Shown here in pieces: positions 21,179 to 27,518 of a stretch of 64,000 nucleotides of DNA. The stretch comes from Palleronia rufa (GTDB lineage Bacteria > Pseudomonadota > Alphaproteobacteria > Rhodobacterales > Rhodobacteraceae). Location: the NCBI RefSeq assembly GCF_000743715.1, contig NZ_JQEY01000001.1, forward strand, positions 369,406 through 433,405, given 5' to 3'. Position 1 is the stretch's first letter. Each line of letters starts with the position of its first letter. Made by a program: the position numbers and the translations under genes. A model generated the notes under the pieces. The model worked only from the letters and a program-made list of their open reading frames with translations. It did no database searches and had not been told where the DNA came from.

Positions 21179-21204
21179 AGCGGCATCAAACCGCGACAGG
21201 TCCA
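21179..21204 (-). repeat. Right terminal inverted repeat of IS3 element B
   Basis: Reverse-complement partner of 19974-19999. The sequence just outside it belongs to the interrupted orfB of element C. Confidence 0.8.
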
Positions 21205-21588
21205 TTTCTGGTTCGGCCGGTCGGCTTGGAAGTCGCGGTCGAGGATGTTGCCGGCGATGACCGAGCGTTCGCCATCATCCTTCGGATTCCCGCGCCGCTT
21301 TGGTCGCGCTCTCATAGCGTTCTGCCGCATGAGGCGCTCGATCCGGTGCAGCCCGCAGGCCAACCCTTCCTCGAGCACGTCGCGCCAGACCCGACGTGCG
21401 CCATAGGTGCGGTCGCTGGCCTTGAAGCTCTTGTCGATCTCCAAGACGAGCTTCGCATCGTAGATCGCCCGGGCGCTGATCGGTCGCTTGAGCCAGGCGT
21501 GGAAGCCAGACCGAGAGACGCCCAGCACCGCGCACATCCAGCTGACGGGCCAGATATGCCGGTGCTTCGCAACGAACGCGAACGTCAT
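21205..21588 (-). pseudogene. IS3-family transposase OrfB, truncated (element C)
   Basis: About 128 residues: MTFAFVAKHRHIWPVSWMCAVLGVSRSGFHAWLKRP, then DRTYGARRVWRDVLEEG and up to DRDFQADRPNQKW, exactly where the integrase core should begin. The catalytic acids are lost. The remaining codons to 21172 come from element B DNA. The ATG overlaps the orfA stop by 4 nt. Confidence 0.88.
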
Positions 21589-21881
21589 GTCGCTTCCCGC
21601 GCGAAGAAGGCCGCGGCCTTTTTTAGGATGTCACGCTCCGCCCTGAGCTTGGCGACCTCTTTCTTCAGGGCCGCGATCTCGGCCAGCTCGGCGCGCTGCT
21701 GGCCATTGCCGGGGAAGGCACTGGCAGACGCCACCGTCGCTTCACGCATCCACCGCCGCAGAACACTCTCCGCCAGGTCCAGATCTCGGCACGCCTGGGC
21801 CACCGTCACGCCCCGCTCGGTCACCAGCTTCACCGCCTCGATTTTGAACTCGCGGCTGAACTTCCGTCTCGTCATATCCAA
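21585..21881 (-). CDS. IS3-family transposase OrfA (element C)
   Basis: A 98-residue OrfA: MTRRKFSREFKIEAVKLVTERGVTVAQACRDLDLAESVLRRWMRE and a zipper AALKKEVAKLRAERDILKKAAAFF. An A6G slippery run sits at 21624-21618 in the same relative place as in element B. The element can no longer transpose alone because its orfB is cut. Confidence 0.9.
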   Translation of the reverse strand: MDMTRRKFSREFKIEAVKLVTERGVTVAQACRDLDLAESVLRRWMREATVASASAFPGNGQQRAELAEIAALKKEVAKLRAERDILKKAAAFFAREAT

Positions 21882-22001
21882 TCTCCAGTTCCATGGTCAC
21901 GATCTTATCTTCGTGTCCACGAAACCGGCAGCAGGCCACGATGGTGGGCGGGTCGGCAAGGCAACCCCGGCCGTAAAGCCGTCCGGCCGGACGGTGCCGG
22001 G

Positions 22002-22499
22002 TCAGGCGGCGTCGGCGTTGACACCGCCGCGTGTCGCGATCTCGGTCATGCGGCGGTCGCCGTCGTAGGTCTGATCCAGACATTGCTGGAGAAGCGCCGC
22101 GTCACCGTCGAGTCCCAGGCGGTTGGCGAAGGCCACCACACAACCGTAGCCGGCCAGCGCATAGTGGACCATCCGCTGATATTGCGTGACGATCATGGCG
22201 TCGCGCACCGCGTCCGAGCCGAAGGACTCGTCCAAAGCATGGGCGTGGGCCTCTTTCACCAAGCCTTCCATGCCCTTGCAGAATTCACCATTGGGATCGA
22301 CGCCGTGATCTCCGCAGATCTTCTCCAGCTTCTCCATGCCCTCTGCGATACCGGCACTGCCTGCGGCGAGGGCCTTGCCCAACTCGTCGTCAGAGGCCTT
22401 CTGCCCGAGGGCGGTGGTCGCCTCGATCGACTGCTTGCAGGCGGAGTAGATGTCCTGGATCTGGTCGATATATACGTCTTTCAAAGAGTTCATGGCCAT
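22002..22499 (-). CDS. DUF892 ferritin-like protein (YciE/YciF family)
   Basis: A 165-residue all-helical protein of the DUF892 family, ferritin-like four-helix bundles linked to stress responses. The start MNSLKDVYIDQIQDIYSACKQSIEA is the family signature and helices carry Glu and His that could bind a di-iron site (IAEGMEKLEKICGDHG, HAHALDESFGSDAVRDAMIVTQYQRMVHYALAGYG). GGAGG lies 5 nt before ATG 22499. The metal site has not been demonstrated for most members. It sits between the IS3 nest and tRNA-Trp. Confidence 0.88.
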   Translation of the reverse strand: MAMNSLKDVYIDQIQDIYSACKQSIEATTALGQKASDDELGKALAAGSAGIAEGMEKLEKICGDHGVDPNGEFCKGMEGLVKEAHAHALDESFGSDAVRDAMIVTQYQRMVHYALAGYGCVVAFANRLGLDGDAALLQQCLDQTYDGDRRMTEIATRGGVNADAA

Positions 22500-22617
22500 G
22501 GGAGCCTCCTGTTCCGGGGGAAGGGTCGGTTGTCTGGAGAACGCGCGCTGCGGGGCAGGGTTCCGATGGATCGGGCTTGACCGGGATACCTGGGGGGGTT
22601 AGCGGAGGGACCGGCCC

Positions 22618-22693
22618 AGGGGTATAGCTCAGTTGGTAGAGCATCGGTCTCCAAAACCGAGGGTCGTGGGTTCGAGTCCCCCTGCCCCTGCCA
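22618..22693 (+). tRNA. tRNA-Trp (anticodon CCA)
   Basis: A 76-nt cloverleaf. The acceptor stem AGGGGTA pairs with TGCCCCT (one G-T), followed by GCCA. The D arm GCTC-AGTTGGTA-GAGC, anticodon arm TCGGT-CTCCAAA-ACCGA with anticodon CCA, and a T loop TTCGAGT are all present; the T stem has one apparent T-C mismatch. In many alphaproteobacteria tRNA-Trp is followed by secE-nusG; here it is followed by an IS1595 remnant. Confidence 0.95.
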
Positions 22694-22721
22694 GAAAATC
22701 CAATACCGTCATCCCTCAGGA

Positions 22722-23040
22722 AAGATGTGGCCCGACGGGCGCGTCTGCCCGCATTGCGCCTGGCTTCGGTCGACCGGCCTGAACGATCGACTGGCCTGAA
22801 AGCATTGCGCATCGCCCAGGACCCTACCTTGGCAACGACTGACGCGGTCAGCTCACGATCAGTGTAAAGATCCCGATGCACGGTACCGAACTCGACCTGC
22901 GTGCCCGGCTTGCCGCCATCTATACCGTGCTGAACGCCTTCAACGGAATTTCTTCCGTGGAGCTCGTACGGTTGATCGGCGTCAGTCAGAAGGCCGCCTG
23001 GAAAGCTGGACACGCAATCCGCGACATGATGCGGGCAAGA
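22722..23040 (+). pseudogene. IS1595-family transposase remnant
   Basis: Two fragments in different frames. The first (about 22725-22757) reads MWPDGRVCPHC, the N-terminal zinc-ribbon signature of IS1595-type transposases. The second (about 22861-23035) reads SVKIPMHGTELDLRARL then IYTVLNAFNGISSVELVRLIGV and SQKAAWKAGHAIRDMM, the helix-turn-helix segment of the same family. The middle is lost or shifted and the DDNK/E catalytic domain is missing. It starts about 30 bp after the tRNA-Trp gene. Confidence 0.7.
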
Positions 23041-23460
23041 ACGATGCGGGCGAGACGACCACGTTCACGAACACCTACACGATCCAGGGCCGCGCCCCCG
23101 GCGTTCGTGGAAACGCCCCGCATCCACATGGGGGAGATCGACGTGACGCGCGTCCCGAACGGGGCCGACAGCTTCGCGCTCAACCTGCTGGATTTCGACC
23201 ACGGGCTGTCGGACGGGTGGCCATACGCCTTCCACGAAACCACGCTCAAGGTGTCGGAGGACAGCGGCGCGACCTTCGTGGACGATGACCGGGGGCGCGG
23301 TGTGCTGGATTACATGATCCCGCTCTACCAGACCTACAACTTCCCGACGACCGGACAGTTCAAACTCTCCACGGCCGTCGCGAACGATCACGGCACAGCG
23401 GCATCGGAAAGCAACGTGGTCGAGGTCTTCAACGGCTCCGGCGCCGCCAACATCACCTGA
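23041..23460 (+). pseudogene. 3' remnant of an unrecognised, probably exported protein gene
   Basis: Open to a stop at 23460 in the frame that begins in the IS1595 remnant. The last 110 residues (IHMGEIDVTRVPNGADSF, LDFDHGLSDGWPYAFHETT, SEDSGATFVDDDRGRG, VVEVFNGSGAANIT) are acidic and beta-rich, like a domain of a surface or secreted protein. At 23045-23090 the better coding sense is in another frame (NDAGETTTFTNTYTIQG), so the native gene seems both truncated at 5' and frameshifted. I recognise no family. It ends 25 bp before the esterase gene and may have been its operon partner. Confidence 0.5.
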
Positions 23461-23485
23461 AACAAGCGATCAAAAGGAGGCAGCC

Positions 23486-24265
23486 ATGCCCAGCATCGAG
23501 CAAACCCAGGCCAGAACGTCCTACGGAAACTTCGACGTGTTCACCTACACCCCGCCAACGGACCTGAACGGCATCCTGATGGTGTTTCATGGCAATGGCC
23601 GGGATGCGGAGGGATACTGCGCCTCCGCCATCGATCTGGCCGAGGAGCGCGGTCTCCAGGTCGTCGCGCCGCTGTTCGATGAGGATCGGTTCCCGAGCGC
23701 CCGATACCATCGAGGCGGTCTGGAGTACGGCAGCGATCCGTCCGACTGGACCGTGGGTGCGGCAGCCGAGCTTGCGCGCGTCTTCGCGGAACGGCTGGAC
23801 CGGACGCATATCCCGATCTGGATGTTCGGGCATTCGGCGGGGGGCCAGTTCCTGTCCCGGGTCGCGGCCTTCGCGCCCGATCTGACGGTCGAGCGGTACA
23901 TCATCGCCAACCCTTCGACCTACGTGATCGCCGATGACAGAGAGGACATGCCCTACGGCTTCGAGGTCCGGGGAGAGGGTGGAACGGAAGAACGGGATCG
24001 CATCCGCCAATACCTGCGGATGCCGATCACGATCTACCTCGGCACGGACGATATTGGCAGCAAGGATCTGGCAATGAGCAGCGCGGCACAGCGCCAGGGC
24101 GATAATCGTCTCGACCGGGCAGTGCGCACCTATGAGGCGGCGCGCCAATTCGCCCGCCAATACGGTTGTGAGTTTGCCTGGCGGTTGGTGTTCGCACGGG
24201 ACGTGGGGCATACCGGCGGCGGAATGCTGCGCGCCCCGGAAGCAACGATGGCGCTGGGAGCGTAG
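23486..24265 (+). CDS. Alpha/beta-hydrolase (PHB depolymerase / feruloyl esterase-like)
   Basis: A 259-residue serine hydrolase without a signal peptide. The oxyanion segment MVFHGNGRDAEGY, nucleophile elbow FGHSAGGQF with Ser117, acid region YLGTDDIGS, and the C-terminal His in RDVGHTGGG make a complete Ser-Asp-His triad. The layout resembles the poly(3-hydroxyalkanoate) depolymerase-like and feruloyl esterase-like groups. A strong AAAAGGAGG precedes ATG 23486. It lies in the IS-rich patch after tRNA-Trp, so lateral origin is plausible. The substrate cannot be inferred. Confidence 0.8.
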   Translation: MPSIEQTQARTSYGNFDVFTYTPPTDLNGILMVFHGNGRDAEGYCASAIDLAEERGLQVVAPLFDEDRFPSARYHRGGLEYGSDPSDWTVGAAAELARVFAERLDRTHIPIWMFGHSAGGQFLSRVAAFAPDLTVERYIIANPSTYVIADDREDMPYGFEVRGEGGTEERDRIRQYLRMPITIYLGTDDIGSKDLAMSSAAQRQGDNRLDRAVRTYEAARQFARQYGCEFAWRLVFARDVGHTGGGMLRAPEATMALGA

Positions 24266-24305
24266 AAATCGTCGAGGGCCAATTCGTCAATCGATGCCGA
24301 GGCGA

Positions 24306-24320
24306 TTAACGCGCCGTTAA
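24306..24320. promoter_or_regulatory. CtrA-box-like site TTAA-N7-TTAA
   Basis: TTAA at 24306-24309 and TTAA at 24317-24320 are separated by exactly seven bases, matching the CtrA consensus used in Caulobacter and Rhodobacterales. The site is also a 15-bp inverted repeat (TTAACG-CGC-CGTTAA). It lies 41 bp after the esterase stop and about 375 bp before mscL. No convincing gene starts immediately beside it. Confidence 0.45.
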
Positions 24321-24694
24321 ATGGTCGTTCAGCGATCCATTCATTTGATGATCGAAAGTGCGTTTCGGGTCGGGGCGGTATCGATAGATAGAGGCCGCCC
24401 CGCGCTCTATCTGGACCAGGACATAACTGGATTGCGGTTGGCGGGTGAGATGTGGCCTATACGGGGGCGGCCGGAAACCTGCCGTTCTGCAGCCTCCCCT
24501 GCCCCCGGAAGCGGGGTCTTGAGCACCGCACACCACCCCGCCAACCGCACCGGCGCAAAAAAACGCTTGCTGCAAACTACACTGTCAAACACTGCAAACT
24601 ACACTGTCACGCTAGAATAGAACTTTGATCTCGGGTCGATTGTGATACGCCGCTTCCGCGCGGCATGGTGCCGCGGAGAGAGGGGAGAGGCCGC
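24321..24694. other. Intergenic region before mscL, no gene seen
   Basis: About 370 bp, visibly less GC-rich than its surroundings, between the CtrA-like box and mscL. Short frames here resemble no protein family. It contains an 18-bp direct repeat at 24570-24609. Confidence 0.5.
24570..24609 (+). repeat. 18-bp direct repeat, two copies
   Basis: CTGCAAACTACACTGTCA occurs at 24570-24587 and again at 24592-24609, period 22 bp. It sits in the AT-richer intergenic region 86 bp before mscL. Function unknown; could be operator copies or a replication-slippage relic. Confidence 0.75.
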
Positions 24695-25078
24695 GTGATC
24701 CAGGAATTCAGGGATTTCATCGCCAAGGGCAGTGTCATGGACCTTGCCGTGGGCATTATCATCGGCGCGGCGTTCACCGCCATCGTCACGTCGCTGGTCG
24801 AGGATCTGATCAACCCGCTCATCGGCCTGGTGGCCGGCGGGCTGGACTTTTCGGGCCTGTCCTTCGGGGTCGGCGACGCGCAGTTCATGTACGGCAAGTT
24901 CATCACCGCGGTGATCAACTTCCTGATCGTGGCCGTCGTGGTGTTTCTGCTGGTCAAGGTCGTCAACCGCGTGAAAGCGGCCGCCGAGCGTCCCGACGAC
25001 GTGGCGCCCGAAGTCGACACCGGCCCGTCGGAACTGGACGTCCTGCTGGAGATCCGCGACGCGCTGAAGCGGGGCTGA
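24695..25078 (+). CDS. mscL: Large-conductance mechanosensitive channel
   Basis: A 127-residue MscL, which opens under membrane tension on hypo-osmotic shock. It has the N-terminal amphipathic helix [22 protein letters not shown]1 [24 protein letters not shown], a short periplasmic loop, TM2 [23 protein letters not shown], and a cytoplasmic C-terminal helix [11 protein letters not shown]. The GTG at 24695 is chosen because it gives the canonical N terminus and lies after GGGGAGAGG; the upstream ATG at 24665 would add ten basic residues. Confidence 0.97.
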   Translation: MIQEFRDFIAKGSVMDLAVGIIIGAAFTAIVTSLVEDLINPLIGLVAGGLDFSGLSFGVGDAQFMYGKFITAVINFLIVAVVVFLLVKVVNRVKAAAERPDDVAPEVDTGPSELDVLLEIRDALKRG

Positions 25079-25098
25079 CCGGGCGCCAAGGCGGTGGG

Positions 25099-25626
25099 TC
25101 ACGCCGTGGCCTCCGAGCGGAGCCGGTCCATCGCCTGACCCAGCACCGCCACGCTTCGGGGGTCGCTGAGCCGGCCCTCCGCGTCGAAGGCCGCGCCGGA
25201 GCCCGCGATCAGCACCTCCGGCCCGGTCGAGAACCGCGGCCGGAACGCCGCCAGCGCCATCATCAGAGAGTATCGCGCCCGCGCGCCGCCCGATTGGCCC
25301 GCCGCCGCCGCGAGGATCGCCACGGGCTTGTCCTGCAGCACGAAGGGTTTCGTGCGGCTGATCCAATCCAGCGCGTTCTTCAGCACGCCCGACAGCATCT
25401 TGTTGTATTCGGGGGTCGAGACCACCACCGCCTCTGCCGCTTCGATCTGTCGCGTCACGCGGAGGACATCCTCCGGCAGACCGGATGCGCCTTCCAGGTC
25501 GCCGTCATAGAGGGGCAGGCGAAGGTCCGCGAAGCGATGGTCCCCGCCGTAGAGCCGCGCTGCCTCACGCAGGAGGGCGGTGTTGCTTGAACCCCGCCGC
25601 AACGATCCTGAGATACACATCAGCAT
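25099..25626 (-). CDS. NADPH-dependent FMN reductase family protein
   Basis: A 175-residue flavodoxin-like reductase. The phosphate-binding loop ISGSLRRGSSNTALLREA is at residues 5-22 and the flavin-contact region STPEYNKMLSGVLKNALDWISR at about 90-111. The family reduces FMN, quinones or chromate with NAD(P)H; no specific substrate can be picked. It is convergent with mscL and divergent from the HlyIII gene. Confidence 0.9.
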   Translation of the reverse strand: MLMCISGSLRRGSSNTALLREAARLYGGDHRFADLRLPLYDGDLEGASGLPEDVLRVTRQIEAAEAVVVSTPEYNKMLSGVLKNALDWISRTKPFVLQDKPVAILAAAAGQSGGARARYSLMMALAAFRPRFSTGPEVLIAGSGAAFDAEGRLSDPRSVAVLGQAMDRLRSEATA

Positions 25627-25701
25627 GAGCCTTCACCCCTTCCGGTCAGATCGGCCGGATCCTAGCGACAGAGGTATGGGTCGCAATGCGAATGAGCGGA
25701 G

Positions 25702-25716
25702 TTAACCGGGGGTTTA
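25702..25716. promoter_or_regulatory. Near-consensus CtrA-box-like site upstream of the HlyIII gene
   Basis: TTAA at 25702-25705 and TTTA at 25713-25716 with seven bases between them, one mismatch from TTAA-N7-TTAA. The site is 46 bp upstream of the ATG at 25763 and in the divergent region with the FMN reductase gene, an appropriate promoter position. Confidence 0.35.
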
Positions 25717-25762
25717 CCGCCTTCGGGTCATTCTCTGCAGCCGGATCGGACCTTAGCCTGCC

Positions 25763-26437
25763 ATGATGACACGGGAACGGACACAGAGATTTGCGCGGGC
25801 GGAGCACGTCACCGACACCGCCGTTCATGCGGTCGGTGTGATGGCGGCCCTGGCCGCGGTGCCGGTCCTGATCTCCATGAGCGTCACCCACCGGGGCGGC
25901 AGCGGCGTCACCGCCGCGGTCGCGGTCTACGGTGTCAGCCTGCTGGCGATGCTGGTCTCGTCGGCCATCTACAACGTCACCGGACCGCACCGTTTCAGCC
26001 ATATCTTCAAGCGGATGGACCATACGGCAATCTTTCTCAAGATCGCCGGCACGTTCACGCCGCTGGTGGTCATGACCGGGGGCGCGGGGGCGGTGTATCT
26101 GTCGGCGATCTGGGCCGTCGCGCTGGGCGGCTCCTCGCTCAAGATCCTGGCGCCGGATTCGCTGCGGTGGCTGGGGCTGACGCTGTATCTGGGACTGGGC
26201 TGGCTGGGCGTGATCTTCGGTCAGGACATCTTTGCCGCCATGACGCCGGGGGCGGTGCAGGCGGTGACCCTGGGCGGGCTGATCTACACCGCGGGCGTCG
26301 CGTTCTTTCTGTGGGAAAGGCTGCCGTTCCACACTGCCATCTGGCACCTCTTCGTGCTGGTCGCCACCGGGTTCCTCTATGCCGCCATGTACATCCAGAT
26401 CGCCGCCGTGCCGGAGCGGATGTTCATCGTCGGTTAA
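25763..26437 (+). CDS. Hemolysin III / PAQR-family membrane protein
   Basis: A 224-residue protein with seven hydrophobic helices. Family motifs are AEHVTDTAVHAVGVMAA near the N terminus, SSAIYNVTG (the conserved S-x-x-Y region), RMDHTAIFLKIAGTFTP, and WHLFVLVATGFLYAAM near the C terminus, with His and Asp able to bind a metal as in PAQR receptors. True haemolytic activity is not implied by membership. A CtrA-like box lies in the upstream region. The next gene starts 15 bp after its stop. Confidence 0.92.
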   Translation: MMTRERTQRFARAEHVTDTAVHAVGVMAALAAVPVLISMSVTHRGGSGVTAAVAVYGVSLLAMLVSSAIYNVTGPHRFSHIFKRMDHTAIFLKIAGTFTPLVVMTGGAGAVYLSAIWAVALGGSSLKILAPDSLRWLGLTLYLGLGWLGVIFGQDIFAAMTPGAVQAVTLGGLIYTAGVAFFLWERLPFHTAIWHLFVLVATGFLYAAMYIQIAAVPERMFIVG

Positions 26438-26452
26438 CGAAGTGCGGGCAGG

Positions 26453-26758
26453 ATGACGGCCATGCGCCGGATCCTTGTGACCCTCGTTCTCATGGCGGGA
26501 TGCGCCTCGCCCAGCCTCCGGTTCACCGGCATCCCCGCACAGCGCATCGACGCGGGCGGCATGACGTTCTCGGTCCGCCTCCGCGACGACACCGCAGAGG
26601 CCATGCGCATCAGCCGCGCCTGGCTGCCCCGCGAGCGGGAAGTGTTCAAGAACGCCACCGTCGCGATCGAACGGGCCTCCGGCTGCACGGTCGATCGCGT
26701 CGGCGGCGACCAGGCCATCGTGCGCGCCCGCCTCACCTGCCCGGCCGCCTCTCCATGA
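26453..26758 (+). CDS. Small predicted lipoprotein, function unknown
   Basis: A 101-residue protein with a short lipoprotein signal (RRILVTLVLMAGC, lipobox Cys at about 17) followed by a compact beta-rich domain with one disulphide-capable pair (SGCTVDRVGGD and RLTCPAASP). An alternative ATG is at 26462. It follows the HlyIII gene by 15 bp and its end overlaps the convergent acetyltransferase gene by 26 bp. No family recognised. Confidence 0.7.
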   Translation: MTAMRRILVTLVLMAGCASPSLRFTGIPAQRIDAGGMTFSVRLRDDTAEAMRISRAWLPREREVFKNATVAIERASGCTVDRVGGDQAIVRARLTCPAASP

Positions 26759-27188
26759 AGATCGAACTTCCGCCGGCCCGGTAGCTGCCGAACGGGCCGC
26801 AGGGCGCAAAGCCCGCCCTGGCGTAGACCCGGCAGGCGGCGACGCTCGCGGCGCCGGTCTCCAGGCGCAGGACCCGCAGGCCGGACGTTGCCGCCGCGCG
26901 CTCGATCTCTGCCAGCAGCGCCGCGCCGACGCCACGGCCCCGCGCCGTATCGACGACGAACATCGCCTTGACCTCTGCGTAGCCGTCCCGGGGCAACAGC
27001 CCCGCGATCCCCAGCAGCCGGAGGCCGCCCTTGGCCCCGAAGAGCCGCAGCGCCGCGGGCGGCGCGCCGGGGTCGATGCCGTGATTGTCCTGCGGCGGAT
27101 AGAGGCGGTCGCTTTCGGTGCGCGCGGCGGCCAGCAGCCGCGCGGCGCGCGCATCGGTCACGGCGATGGGTCGGACCCTGACAGCCAT
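26733..27188 (-). CDS. GNAT-family N-acetyltransferase
   Basis: A 151-residue acyl-CoA-dependent transferase. Motif A, with the acetyl-CoA pyrophosphate loop ARGRGVGAALLAEIE, is at about 82-96 after the beta strand EVKAMFVVD; motif B is AACRVYARAGFAPCGPFGSY. The start MAVRVRPIAV at 27188 is preferred over an upstream ATG. Acceptor substrate unknown. It is divergent from the short charged gene at 27227. Confidence 0.88.
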   Translation of the reverse strand: MAVRVRPIAVTDARAARLLAAARTESDRLYPPQDNHGIDPGAPPAALRLFGAKGGLRLLGIAGLLPRDGYAEVKAMFVVDTARGRGVGAALLAEIERAAATSGLRVLRLETGAASVAACRVYARAGFAPCGPFGSYRAGGSSIFMERRPGR

Positions 27189-27226
27189 CGGCACGTTCTG
27201 GCCCCACATATCCAGGGAGATCAAGC

Positions 27227-27394
27227 GTGGGCGACGACAAAGACCGCAAGACCGGCTTCGGCATCAGCGAGGCCAAGGGCCGGGAACCCGGCAAGACCAA
27301 GTTCGACAAGCCCTCGACGGGCGCGCAGGATACCGCGACGGACGAACGCCGGGACAAGCCTATCCGGGGCCCGGAGGACCATAACGACGAATAG
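27227..27394 (+). CDS. Short highly charged protein, 55 residues
   Basis: A GTG-initiated frame with AGGGAGA 6 nt upstream, encoding GDDKDRKTGFGISEAKGREP, then a segment rich in Lys, Asp, Thr and Pro, ending RGPEDHNDE. It is extremely hydrophilic with no hydrophobic segment, like small disordered stress-related proteins. It stands alone 39 bp from the divergent GNAT gene and 125 bp before smc. Coding character is good (GC-rich third positions), but no family is recognised. Confidence 0.55.
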   Translation: MGDDKDRKTGFGISEAKGREPGKTKFDKPSTGAQDTATDERRDKPIRGPEDHNDE

Positions 27395-27518
27395 ATCTGG
27401 AAGATCGCGCGATATCTTGGGGAAAACGCGGCCATACACGGCCGATATGGTACGCAACCGTTGACATAAGGGGTCCGAGCCCGGACGATGGGAAAAAAAC
27501 GGGCAGGCGACGCAGCGG

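Larger units (their letters stand above)
19974..21204 (-). mobile_element. IS3-family element B, apparently complete (1231 bp)
   Basis: Bounded by imperfect terminal inverted repeats (19974-19999 and 21179-21204, 22 of 26 positions matching, both beginning TGGACCTGTCGCG). It carries overlapping orfA and orfB on the minus strand. The 3 bp outside the ends differ (ACC left, TTT right), so no target duplication is seen. It separates two different truncated IS3 elements. Confidence 0.85.
21205..21930 (-). mobile_element. IS3-family element C, truncated at its 3' half
   Basis: The 5' end with probable inverted repeat (reading TGCCGGTTTCGTGGACAC inward from 21930), orfA and the first 40 percent of orfB are present on the minus strand. 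The rest was replaced by element B at 21204. It differs in sequence from both A and B. Confidence 0.75.

Noticed and set aside
22771-22800. Possible att-like 13-bp direct repeat after tRNA-Trp
   Set aside because: Twelve of 13 bases match, but it does not correspond to the tRNA 3' end and there is no integrase gene.
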